The notes under the pieces: model-generated
What the model was told of the DNA's origin: nothing
The model's database searches: none
What the model saw: only the letters and a program-made list of their open reading frames with translations
Assembly (NCBI RefSeq): GCF_900109205.1
Contig: NZ_FNZB01000003.1
Coordinates: forward strand, 62,001-126,000
Length of the DNA: 64,000 nucleotides
DNA from: Sphingomonas sp. OV641
GTDB taxonomy: Bacteria; Pseudomonadota; Alphaproteobacteria; Sphingomonadales; Sphingomonadaceae
Reading direction: 5' to 3'
Made by a program: the position numbers and the translations under genes
Part shown: positions 8,106 to 16,561 of the stretch, in pieces
Layout: every line of letters starts with the position of its first letter
How positions within the stretch are numbered: the first letter of the stretch is position 1

Positions 8106-9071
8106 ATGCGCCGCTGGTTCGCTTTGCCACTCCTCGCGCTGCTCGCCAACATGGAGCCGCAGCAGCCGGTCAATGCGCCGGCCACGGCGAACCTGCCGGT
8201 CACGCCAAATCTGCCGATCACGGACGTCGCCGAGCCCAGCCTGGCCGAACAGCTCGCCTTCGGGGACGAAGGGCCGCGGATGACCGTGCCGGTGCAGATT
8301 GCCGGCGCCGGGCCGTTCGAGTTCATCATCGACACGGGCGCCCAGCGCACGGTGATCAGCCGCGAACTTGCCGGAAAGCTGAACCTGCCGGGCGGCCGCA
8401 TGGTGCGGCTGACCGGGATGACGGGCACGCAGGACGTGGGCACCGTCGTCATCCCCTCCATTTCCGTCAGCACGCTGGGCGGCGAGCGGATCGAGGCACC
8501 GGCGCTGTCCGCCGCGCATCTCGGCGCGCCCGGCATGCTTGGGATCGATGCCTTGCAGGGCCATGCGCTCGCCATCGATTTCGACAATCAGCGCATGACC
8601 GTCACGCCGGCCCGAAAGCGCGGGGAACGGGTCCGCCGCGCGCCGGACGAGATCGTCATCCAGGCGCGCAGCCTGTTCGGCCAATTGGTCGTGACGGACG
8701 CCAGGGTAGGCGGCGAGCGGGTGCGCGTGATCCTCGATACCGGCAGCGCGGTGTCGATGGGCAACATGGCGTTGCGCAAGCGGCTGGCGAAGCGCGGCAA
8801 GGTCACGCCGATTACGCTCATCAGCGTCACCGGCGGTCAGCTCGTCGCCGATTACGGCACGGTCGGCCTCGTGAAGATCGGCGATGCCGAGATCCATGAC
8901 ATGCCGGTCGCCTTTGCCGATGCGCCGCCGTTCCGCGCCTTCGGCCTCGAAAAGAAACCGGCGATCATGCTTGGCATGGATGTGCTGAAGCTGTTCACCC
9001 GCGTCCAGATCGATTTCGCCAACCGCGAATTGCGCCTGCTGCTGCCGCGCGGCGCCTCCCGCCGGGGGTGA
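8106..9071 (+). CDS. Retropepsin-like aspartyl protease, two active-site motifs
   Basis: The 321-residue product begins with a hydrophobic segment (MRRWFALPLLALLA), probably a signal peptide or anchor, so it acts in the periplasm. Two retropepsin-like half-domains are present in one chain. The first has FIIDTGAQRT (Asp76-Thr-Gly) and the second VILDTGSAVS (Asp211-Thr-Gly). Each is followed by a hydrophobic-hydrophobic-Gly segment (GMLGIDAL and IMLGMDVL), as expected for the fold. A single chain with both DTG motifs could form an active site by itself. Substrates of bacterial members are poorly known. The start at 8106 is chosen because the signal-like segment begins there; the frame is open further upstream but not protein-like. 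It stands alone. Confidence 0.82.
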   Translation: MRRWFALPLLALLANMEPQQPVNAPATANLPVTPNLPITDVAEPSLAEQLAFGDEGPRMTVPVQIAGAGPFEFIIDTGAQRTVISRELAGKLNLPGGRMVRLTGMTGTQDVGTVVIPSISVSTLGGERIEAPALSAAHLGAPGMLGIDALQGHALAIDFDNQRMTVTPARKRGERVRRAPDEIVIQARSLFGQLVVTDARVGGERVRVILDTGSAVSMGNMALRKRLAKRGKVTPITLISVTGGQLVADYGTVGLVKIGDAEIHDMPVAFADAPPFRAFGLEKKPAIMLGMDVLKLFTRVQIDFANRELRLLLPRGASRRG

Positions 9072-9160
9072 GGCCGAGCACCGACTAGGGATGGCCGATT
9101 AGTGCCGCCGGGCGGCCGTACCAAGGCTGGCCGGACTGCGTTCACGGCCAGTCGAACATG

Positions 9161-9191
9161 AAAAGAGGCCCGGTACTTTCGTACCGGGCCT
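9161..9191 (-). terminator. Rho-independent terminator of the glnK-amtB operon
   Basis: A perfect 11-bp stem, GTACCGGGCCT paired with AGGCCCGGTAC (9181-9191 and 9166-9176), closes a four-base loop. On the minus strand it is followed by CTCTTTTC. It lies 60 bases beyond the amtB stop. A second hairpin without a T-tract (9127-9133/9145-9151) lies beside it and could serve the protease gene. Confidence 0.85.
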
Positions 9192-9250
9192 GAGTGTGTC
9201 CGCAGGAGGAACATGGTTTGGGTGCCGGCCGCAGCCGGCCCCCAATCTCG

Positions 9251-10594
<1,344 letters not shown>

Positions 10595-10600
10595 CCCCCC

Positions 10601-10939
10601 TCAGAGCGCCGTGTCGTCGGTCTCGCCGGTGCGGATGCGCACGGCCTGCCCGACATCGAGGACGAAGATCTTGCCGTCGCCAATGGCGCCGGTGTTGGCC
10701 GAGGATTGGATCGCCTCCACGACCCGGTCCGCCAGATTGGCGGCGCAGACGACCTCGATCTTGATCTTGGGCACCATGTTGGTGCTGTATTCGGCCCCGC
10801 GGTAGATTTCGGTCTGGCCCTTCTGCCGCCCAAAACCCTTGACCTCGGTGACCGTCATCCCCGCCACCCCGATCGTGGTGAGCGCTTCTCTCACCTCGTC
10901 CAGTTTGAACGGCTTGATGATGGCTATGACCAGTTTCAT
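10601..10939 (-). CDS. glnK: Nitrogen regulatory protein PII (GlnK)
   Basis: A 112-residue PII protein, the standard length. The T-loop carries Tyr51 in EIYRGAEYS, the uridylylation site. The signature TEVKGFGRQKGQTEIYRG is present, as is the C-terminal signature GDGKIFVLDV. PII trimers sense 2-oxoglutarate, ATP/ADP and, through uridylylation, glutamine; GlnK blocks AmtB when nitrogen is plentiful. The start at 10939 follows an AGGGGG ribosome site and gives MKLVIAIIKP, the invariant PII N-terminus. The link to amtB supports GlnK rather than GlnB. Confidence 0.96.
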   Translation of the reverse strand: MKLVIAIIKPFKLDEVREALTTIGVAGMTVTEVKGFGRQKGQTEIYRGAEYSTNMVPKIKIEVVCAANLADRVVEAIQSSANTGAIGDGKIFVLDVGQAVRIRTGETDDTAL

Positions 10940-10974
10940 CGCGCCCCCTTCCCGTTGTCCCGGGAAAGAGCATC

Positions 10975-10989
10975 GCAACCCCCGTGCCA
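10975..10989 (-). promoter_or_regulatory. Sigma-54 (RpoN) promoter for glnK-amtB
   Basis: The minus strand reads TGGCACGGGGGTTGC, matching the -24/-12 consensus TGGCAC-N5-TTGC at every fixed position. The last base is 36 bases upstream of the glnK ATG, placing transcription start about 24 bases before translation. Control by NtrC is expected for this operon. I saw no clear pair of NtrC boxes upstream, only a weak TGCAC half-site. Confidence 0.85.
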
Positions 10990-11071
10990 AATGCCTGACG
11001 GACGAGAACAGGGCGCCGACGGGTTAAGGTATGTGTCAGTTTTTGTGCAGATGCGAGCGGCTGCTCAATTA

Positions 11072-11278
11072 TTAGGCAGAATTTGCCACATCCCGGGCGC
11101 GATCGAGGTCATCCTCATCCACCATCACCCGCACGGGGATGAGCAGCCAGCTTCCGTCCGCAATCGATGCGCCAGCGTCGAAGGCAAGCGCGGGAATGCC
11201 TTCGCTCTTCAATCGCCCGACCAGGATATTGGCGAGGTTGCGATCGTAGCGGCCGAGTTCCACGAGGCTCATGATCAT
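11072..11278 (-). CDS. DUF2007-type small protein
   Basis: A 68-residue cytoplasmic protein with the pattern SLVELGRYDRNLANILVGRL, then EGIPALAFDAG, then VRVMVDEDDLDRARDVA. This is the layout of DUF2007 proteins, sometimes labelled putative signal-transducing proteins. Their biochemical role is not established. Two ATGs (11278 and 11272) fit equally well. It lies upstream of glnK on the same strand but is separated from it by the sigma-54 promoter, so it belongs to another unit, perhaps with the flavoprotein gene upstream. Confidence 0.7.
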   Translation of the reverse strand: MIMSLVELGRYDRNLANILVGRLKSEGIPALAFDAGASIADGSWLLIPVRVMVDEDDLDRARDVANSA

Positions 11279-11314
11279 GCAACGTGCCGGCGCGTGGTTC
11301 GTGCCGCCGATAGA

Positions 11315-11869
11315 TCAGCCGGGCAGGGCATCGGGCAGGCGCGTCGGCAGGCCATCGATGCTCTTGCCGTCCACCGCGCGCCAATAATCCAGCCGATCCT
11401 CGTCGCTATATTTGGCGTTGTACTTGTTCAGCGTCTCGCGCGGATGCTCCAGCGTCATCTGCGGCACGCCCCATCCGCACGATGTCTGCACCTGATCGAT
11501 CGCGATGACGAAGATCTGGCGCGTGCCCGGCAACGGCGTGAACTGCGCGTGCAGCGCAGTCCATTCGGCATCCTGCGGCAGCACGGCGCGCCCTTTGCCA
11601 TAGATGCGGAAGATCAGCGCCGGCTGATCGAAGGCGCAGAACATGATGGTGATGCGCCCATCCGCCAGCAGGTGCGCATTGGTTTCATTGCCCGATCCGA
11701 CCACGTCCAGATAGGCAACGGTGCGATCGTCCAGCACGCGGAAGCTGTCCATGCCCTTGGGACTGAGATTGATCCGCGATCCTTCCGCGGCGGTGGCGAC
11801 GAAGAAGACGGGTTGGCGTTCGACGAACAGGCGGTGCGCATCGGAGAGGGCGGGGAAGAACTCGGCCAT
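11315..11869 (-). CDS. Pyridoxamine 5'-phosphate oxidase-like (FMN-binding split barrel) protein
   Basis: A 184-residue protein of the split-barrel flavin/deazaflavin family. The N-terminal region has the typical PVFFVATAAEGSRINLSPKG strand pair, followed by AYLDVVGSGNET and the strands with ITIMFCAFDQPALIFRIYG. A C-terminal segment with CGWGVPQM and a helical tail resembles PPOX-like proteins annotated as oxidoreductases of unknown substrate. It is not PdxH, which is encoded separately at 30.8 kb. The ATG at 11869 has GAGGAG about nine bases upstream. It is divergent from ccdA. Confidence 0.75.
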   Translation of the reverse strand: MAEFFPALSDAHRLFVERQPVFFVATAAEGSRINLSPKGMDSFRVLDDRTVAYLDVVGSGNETNAHLLADGRITIMFCAFDQPALIFRIYGKGRAVLPQDAEWTALHAQFTPLPGTRQIFVIAIDQVQTSCGWGVPQMTLEHPRETLNKYNAKYSDEDRLDYWRAVDGKSIDGLPTRLPDALPG

Positions 11870-11921
11870 GGTGAATGCTCCTCGCGTTGACGCGTGTCTC
11901 TCATGCGTAAATTTCAGGCGC

Positions 11922-12167
11922 ATGAAGCGTGACCCCATCGCCTCCGGAAAGCGGAAGCCGGTCAACATGTCGATCGATACCGGTATCGTCGCCTTCGCGC
12001 GAGAGGCGGGCGTCAACCTTTCGCAGGTTAGCGAGCCGGCGATCCGCAAGGCGGCCGAAGCCGTTCGCGCGCGGCGGTGGCAAGAGGAACATCGCGAGTG
12101 GATTGATGCGCATAACCGTTGGATCGACGAGAACGGGATTCCGTTGTCGACCCTGCGCGTGCTTTGA
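11922..12167 (+). CDS. ccdA: CcdA-family antitoxin
   Basis: An 81-residue antitoxin. The N-terminal half has KRKPVNMSIDTGIVAFARE, a ribbon-helix-helix DNA-binding start, followed by AGVNLSQVSEPAIRKA. The C-terminal part has EHREWIDAHNRWIDENG, the segment that wraps CcdB and is normally disordered. CcdA binds CcdB and represses its own operon. Its stop overlaps the ATG of the ccdB reading frame (TGATG), the usual coupling. Because the toxin gene beyond it is frameshifted, this antitoxin may be an orphan here. Confidence 0.88.
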   Translation: MKRDPIASGKRKPVNMSIDTGIVAFAREAGVNLSQVSEPAIRKAAEAVRARRWQEEHREWIDAHNRWIDENGIPLSTLRVL

Positions 12168-12462
12168 TGGCGCCATTTGACGTCTACCGGATCAAGGACC
12201 ACGGCTTCGTTCTCGACTGCCAGAGCGATCTGCTCAGCGGCCTCAGGTCGCGCGTGGTCGCACCCTTGCGCAACGCGGGAGAAGAATGGGCTGGCCCGAG
12301 CGCTTGAACCCGCGTTTTGAAATCGACGGGCAGGAACTGCGCATGGCCACCCAGTTCATGAGGGCGGTGGAACGGTCCCAGCTAAGGGACAAGGTTGCTT
12401 CACTCGCGGACCGCGATCATGTCATAAAATCTGCGATCGACGGGCTGATCTCCGGATTCTGA
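12167..12462 (+). pseudogene. ccdB: ccdB toxin gene with a one-base frameshift
   Basis: Frame one starts at ATG 12167 with MAPFDVYRIKDHGFVLDCQS and reads through LLSGLRSRVVAPL, the CcdB N-terminal half, then stops at 12305. From 12298 a different frame continues ERLNPRFEIDGQELRMATQF to a stop at 12460 and ends LISGF, the CcdB C-terminal half. The two halves together give the usual length of about 100 residues. The phase change fits loss of one base between about 12280 and 12300. As written, the product lacks the C-terminal residues needed to poison gyrase. A sequencing error is possible and would make the gene intact. Confidence 0.8.
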
Positions 12463-12471
12463 TCGCCGCCG

Positions 12472-13896
12472 TCAGGCCGCCGTCCCACCCACGGTCAGAC
12501 CGCCAACCAGCAGCGTCGGCTGGCCCACGCCGGCGGGTACGCTTTGCCCGCCCTTGCCGCACATGCCCACGCCCTCGTCCAGCGCGAAGTCGTTGCCGAC
12601 GCCCAGCACCTTGGTCAGAACGGTCGGGCCGTCGCCGATCAGCGTCGCGCCCTTGATCGGAGCGCCGATCTTTCCGTTCTCCACCTTGTACGCCTCGGTG
12701 CAGGAAAAGACGAACTTGCCCGATACGATATCGACCTGACCGCCGCCGAAAGATTTGGCGAAAATGCCATTCTTCACGCGGCTGAGCAGCTCGGCAGGAT
12801 CGTCGTTGCCCGCTTTCATGAAAGTGTTGGTCATGCGCGGCATCGGCGCGTGCGCGAAGCTTTCGCGCCGGCCGTTGCCGGTCGGCTCGACACCCATCAG
12901 GCGCGCGTTCAGGCGATCCTGCATATAGCCCTTGAGGAAGCCGTCCTCGATCAGGATCGTCTCGCGCGTCGGCGTGCCCTCGTCGTCAATGGTCAGAGAG
13001 CCGCGGCGATCGCGGATCGACCCGTCGTCCACCACCGTCACGCCGCGCGCCGCCACCTGCTCGCCAATCCGGCCGGAGAAGGCGCTGGTGCCCTTGCGGT
13101 TGAAATCGCCCTCCAGTCCGTGGCCGATCGCCTCATGAAGCAGCACGCCCGGCCAGCCCGGCCCGAGCAGCACGGTGAACTCGCCCGCCGGCGCGGCAAC
13201 CGAATCGAGATTGACCAGCGCCTGCGCCAGCGCCTCGTCGATCGCGCGGTTCCAGGTCTTCTCATCGAAAAGGGAGTCGTAAAGGTAGCGCCCGCCGATC
13301 CCGAACGTGCCCGTTTCGCGCCGACCATTCTGTTCCACCACGATCGACACGTTCAGCCGCACCAGCGGGCGAACGTCGGTCGCGACAAAGCCATCCGGCC
13401 GGACAATCTCGACCACGCTCCAGGTGCCCGACAGACCGACCGAGACCTGCGCCACGCGCGGATCGCGCGCGCGGGCGGTGGCGTCGATCGTCTGGCAGAG
13501 GTTCACCTTATCGGCGAACGGCACCAGGTCGAGCGGATCGCCATCGGTATAGAGCCGCTGGTTGGTGCCGGTGGGCGGGCCCGCCTTGGGGCCGCTCGAC
13601 GGGTCGATCAGCTGCATCGTTTCCGCAGCGCGCTTGATCGCCGCTTCCGAAAGCTCGCTCGCATGCGCAAAGGCGGTCATCTCGCCCGACACCGCGCGCA
13701 GGCCGAAGCCGGAATGCGTATCGTAGCTCGCCGTCTTCAGCCGCCCGTCATCGAAGCCGAACGCCTCGGACTTCTTGTACTGAAGGTACAATTCGCCGTC
13801 ATCGGCACGGCCGAGCGCGTCGGCGGTGAGGACCTTCGCGGCGTCGGGGTCGAGCGAGTCGCGGTACAGGAACGAGCGGGGGTCGGTGGCGGTCAT
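12472..13896 (-). CDS. tldD: Metalloprotease TldD
   Basis: A 474-residue TldD/PmbA family peptidase. The zinc site HEAIGHGLEGD (HExxxH) lies in the second half, followed by conserved GTSAFSGRIG and a late cysteine in GGGQVDIVSG...FSCTEAY. TldD pairs with TldE (PmbA) to degrade unfolded peptides and mature some peptide natural products. The tldE partner is not in this window. The start at 13896 leads into MTATDPRSFLYR, and the preceding bases contain a palindromic repeat that should not be coding. It converges on the broken ccdB with a nine-base gap. Confidence 0.95.
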   Translation of the reverse strand: MTATDPRSFLYRDSLDPDAAKVLTADALGRADDGELYLQYKKSEAFGFDDGRLKTASYDTHSGFGLRAVSGEMTAFAHASELSEAAIKRAAETMQLIDPSSGPKAGPPTGTNQRLYTDGDPLDLVPFADKVNLCQTIDATARARDPRVAQVSVGLSGTWSVVEIVRPDGFVATDVRPLVRLNVSIVVEQNGRRETGTFGIGGRYLYDSLFDEKTWNRAIDEALAQALVNLDSVAAPAGEFTVLLGPGWPGVLLHEAIGHGLEGDFNRKGTSAFSGRIGEQVAARGVTVVDDGSIRDRRGSLTIDDEGTPTRETILIEDGFLKGYMQDRLNARLMGVEPTGNGRRESFAHAPMPRMTNTFMKAGNDDPAELLSRVKNGIFAKSFGGGQVDIVSGKFVFSCTEAYKVENGKIGAPIKGATLIGDGPTVLTKVLGVGNDFALDEGVGMCGKGGQSVPAGVGQPTLLVGGLTVGGTAA

Positions 13897-13956
13897 GTCC
13901 CTGATGTAGGGTGTTGCAGCGGGATGGCAAAGGCTGCGCCGCCAACAACAAGATCC

Positions 13957-14062
13957 GTCATTCCCGACCTGATCCGGGATCAATCGCGCGGCGAGCGCTG
14001 CCACCCGACTTCCAGGCGCAGCGCGGGCGGAGGATTGGACCCCGGATCAAGTGCGGGGTGAC
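13957..14062. repeat. Palindromic intergenic repeat, second type
   Basis: The left arm (13957-13984) begins GTCATTCCCGACC and includes GATCCGGGATCAAT. The right arm (14034-14062) begins ATTGGACCCCGGATCAAG and ends GCGGGGTGAC. The arms are imperfect complements about 28 bases long with a 49-base spacer. The GTCA/TGAC ends match the element at 4209-4297, but the core differs, so the two may be subfamilies of one repeat. It fills most of the gap upstream of tldD. Confidence 0.65.
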
Positions 14063-14075
14063 GGCGAAACCTGGA

Positions 14076-14306
14076 TCAACGGCCCGCGCCGTCTCCATGA
14101 TCCGGCAGGCTCGCCTGGTCCGCACCGTCGGCCGGGCTACCGATCAGCACGAAGCGCCGGTCGCAATAGCCGCAATCGACATAGCCCGTTTCATCGATCT
14201 CCAGCCACACGCGCGGATGGCCAAGCGCGGCGGGAATACCGTCATGCGCGCCGTCGCAGGCGACGCGGTGGTGCGAAACTCGGGTGATCTGGGGCGGCGG
14301 CAACAT
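14076..14306 (-). CDS. Zinc-finger (zf-CHCC) domain protein
   Basis: A 76-residue protein with a His/Cys set: VACDGAHDG, then HPRVWLEIDETG and VDCGYCDRRFVL. This is the zf-CHCC layout, as in the small zinc-binding subunit of respiratory complex I (NDUFS6 type) and related bacterial proteins. The role may be assembly or stability of complex I, inferred from the family only. The start at ATG 14306 gives MLPPPQITRV. It is divergent from the ABC ATPase gene. Confidence 0.75.
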   Translation of the reverse strand: MLPPPQITRVSHHRVACDGAHDGIPAALGHPRVWLEIDETGYVDCGYCDRRFVLIGSPADGADQASLPDHGDGAGR

Positions 14307-14372
14307 GGAACGCGCGTTAGCAAGGCGCAGCGCCGCTAGCAATCATCCCCGCACCCGCCTAATTCGCGAGGC

Positions 14373-15293
14373 ATGACCGACGCAGCGATCGCCATCCAGA
14401 ACCTCTGCAAGACCTATCAGGGCGGCAAGCGCGCGCTCGACGGGGTGACATTTGATGTGCCGCGCGGCCAGATCTTCGGCCTGCTCGGGCCAAATGGCGC
14501 GGGCAAGTCGACGCTGATCAACATCCTGGCCGGCCTCGTCAACAAGACCAGCGGCACGGCGTCGATCTGGGGCTTCGACATCGATGCGCATCCCCGCAAT
14601 GCCAAGGCGTCGATCGGCATCGTCAATCAGGAGATCCTGTTCGATCCGTTCTTCACGCCGATCGAGACGCTGGAGATCCAGGCCGGCCTCTACGGCATTC
14701 CCAAGTCGCAGCGCCGATCGATGGAGCTGCTACGGGCCGTTCACCTCGCCGATAAGGCGGATGCTTATGCCCGCACGTTGTCGGGCGGCATGAAGCGGCG
14801 GCTGATGGTGGCCAAGGCGATGGTCCATTCGCCGCCCGTGCTGGTGCTGGACGAGCCTACCGCCGGTGTGGACATTGAGCTTCGCCAGCAGCTCTGGGCC
14901 TATGTGCGCGAACTGAACGCTGGCGGGGTCACCGTCGTGCTGACCACCCATTATCTCGAGGAAGCCGAGGAGCTGTGTGATCGCATCGCGATCATCAATC
15001 ACGGCACGGTGGTGGCGAACGAGCCAACCCGCCAGCTGTTGAGCCGCGCGCAGGAGAAGGTGGTCGAAGTCACGGTGGAGCGCGATGTTTCCACGCTGCC
15101 GCAGGCGCCATGCTTCCAGAAGATCGCGCTGAAGGGCGAGCGCACGCTGGAGATCACTTATTCCAAGGATCAGGTGAATGCCGGCGAGGTGCTCGCGGCG
15201 GTACAGGGGGCCGGCTTCGCAATCGCGGACGTGTCCACGCGCGAGGCCGATCTGGAGGACGTCTTCCTCAGCCTGACGCGTAGCGCCGCGTAA
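14373..15293 (+). CDS. ABC transporter ATP-binding protein, ABC-2 export type
   Basis: A 306-residue ATPase with Walker A GPNGAGKST (39-47), a Q-loop near 86, signature LSGGM (136-140), Walker B VLVLDEP (156-162) and a switch His in LTTHYLEEAEELCDR. The C-terminal extension of about 90 residues is typical of CcmA/DrrA/YadG-like ATPases that drive ABC-2 permeases for drug or polymer export. No permease gene lies beside it: the next gene is DUF808 on the other strand. It must work with a permease encoded elsewhere, or has lost it. The upstream gap is 66 bases from the divergent zf-CHCC gene. Confidence 0.9.
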   Translation: MTDAAIAIQNLCKTYQGGKRALDGVTFDVPRGQIFGLLGPNGAGKSTLINILAGLVNKTSGTASIWGFDIDAHPRNAKASIGIVNQEILFDPFFTPIETLEIQAGLYGIPKSQRRSMELLRAVHLADKADAYARTLSGGMKRRLMVAKAMVHSPPVLVLDEPTAGVDIELRQQLWAYVRELNAGGVTVVLTTHYLEEAEELCDRIAIINHGTVVANEPTRQLLSRAQEKVVEVTVERDVSTLPQAPCFQKIALKGERTLEITYSKDQVNAGEVLAAVQGAGFAIADVSTREADLEDVFLSLTRSAA

Positions 15294-15364
15294 GGACCCG
15301 CATCACCCGCTCCGGCCGCGCGTGGAAGTGGAAGCGCGCGGATAACGAGGCCGCAGGTGACGCC

Positions 15365-16294
15365 TCAATGCTTCTTCGGCTTGAGGTGAAGCAGCCCGGC
15401 GATCACGCCGCCGATCACGAAGCCGAAGACCGCCGACAGCCCCGCATTGACGACCCAAGCCGCCATGCCGCCGATCCCCGGCACTGCATGGCGCGCGGCT
15501 TCGGCGGCATGCTCGATCCATTCGGGCAAGGGCGTCAGGTGAAATTCATGCAGGCCGTGGACGATGATCTGCCCGCCCACCCACAGCATTGCCGCCGTGC
15601 CGATCGTGCCCAGCGCCTTCAGCACCACCGGCATGGCGGAAACCAGCCCGCGCCCGAGCGCCTGTGTCCCCGCGCCGGGCCGCCGCGCGAGCGACAGGCC
15701 GATGTCGTCCATCTTCACGATCAGCGCCACCGCGCCATAGACGCCCGCGGTGATCGCCAGGCCGACCAGCGCCAGCGCGATCGCCTGGTTGACGATGCTC
15801 TGGTCCGCCAGTTCCGCCAGCGCGATTGCCATGATCTCGCCCGACAGGATCAGGTCGGTGCGAATCGCCCCCGCGACCTGCCGGTCCTCCAGCTGCTTGG
15901 GATCGGTGATCTCGACCGCTTCCTCGCCGTGATGCTCGCCGCTGAGCGCCTCGATGATCTTCTCCGCGCCTTCGAAGCAGAGGAAGGCGCCGCCCGCCAT
16001 CAGGATCGGGGTGATCGCCCAGGGCGCAAAGGCAGACAGGATCAGCGCGGCGGGCAGCAGGAACAGCAGCTTGTTGCGCAGGCTGCCGAGCGCGATCTTC
16101 CAGATGATCGGTAGCTCGCGCGTCGGCGACAGCCCCGTGACGTAGCGCGGGGTGACCGCCGTGTCGTCGATGACGACGCCGACCGCCTTGGATCCGGCCT
16201 TGGCCGAGGCGCCGGCTACATCGTCCAGGCTGGCCGCGGCCAGCTTTGCGAGTGCGGCAATGTCGTCGAGCAATGCGACGAGGCCACCGGCCAT
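15365..16294 (-). CDS. DUF808 family inner-membrane protein
   Basis: A 309-residue protein of the DUF808 (YedI) family. It starts with MAGGLVALLDDIAALAKLAA and continues with a DDTAVTPRYV segment, both family marks, and has about six hydrophobic segments in the remainder. It ends in a short basic/His tail (LKPKKH). Function is unknown; members are often described as putative membrane antiporters without proof. It is divergent from the S9 peptidase gene, with a terminator-like hairpin in the shared upstream region. Confidence 0.85.
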   Translation of the reverse strand: MAGGLVALLDDIAALAKLAAASLDDVAGASAKAGSKAVGVVIDDTAVTPRYVTGLSPTRELPIIWKIALGSLRNKLLFLLPAALILSAFAPWAITPILMAGGAFLCFEGAEKIIEALSGEHHGEEAVEITDPKQLEDRQVAGAIRTDLILSGEIMAIALAELADQSIVNQAIALALVGLAITAGVYGAVALIVKMDDIGLSLARRPGAGTQALGRGLVSAMPVVLKALGTIGTAAMLWVGGQIIVHGLHEFHLTPLPEWIEHAAEAARHAVPGIGGMAAWVVNAGLSAVFGFVIGGVIAGLLHLKPKKH

Positions 16295-16381
16295 GTTGTA
16301 ATCCCCCCTGTGTGACGGTCCCGCCCGCCATTGCCCAGGCTCAGCGCACAGGCAAGCCACTCGTTCCGGCGTTCATGGCAC

Positions 16382-16412
16382 AAAAAAAGGGCCGACCCGC
16401 GAGGGATCGGCC
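16382..16412 (-). terminator. Terminator-like hairpin with T7 on the minus strand
   Basis: GGCCGA (16390-16395) pairs with TCGGCC (16407-16412), extended by CCC/GGG inside. On the minus strand the stem is followed by CTTTTTTT, a canonical intrinsic terminator. No annotated minus-strand gene lies upstream of it; it sits between two divergent genes. It would stop antisense transcription from the S9 peptidase region or end a small RNA. Confidence 0.65.
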
Positions 16413-16498
16413 ATGAAAGTTTTTAGGAGAGGATGCCTGAAAGGCCCGATCCTTGTGCACCGCAACACAACATTCCGCAAGTGCAAAAGGTTTTTGCT

Positions 16499-16519
16499 CG
16501 ATTGCAATTACTGCAATCG
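16499..16519. promoter_or_regulatory. Palindromic site upstream of the S9 peptidase gene
   Basis: CGATTGCA (16499-16506) and TGCAATCG (16512-16519) form a perfect 8-bp inverted repeat around five bases. It lies 43 bases before the peptidase ATG. It has the form of an operator for a dimeric regulator; no specific regulator is suggested. Confidence 0.35.
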
Positions 16520-16561
16520 GCTCAGGTCGACAGAACCGTTGCTGATCGCCACAAAGGAGGA

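Noticed and set aside
9127..9151. CTGGCCG/CGGCCAG hairpin after the aspartyl protease
   Set aside because: No T-tract follows; noted only as a possible weak terminator.
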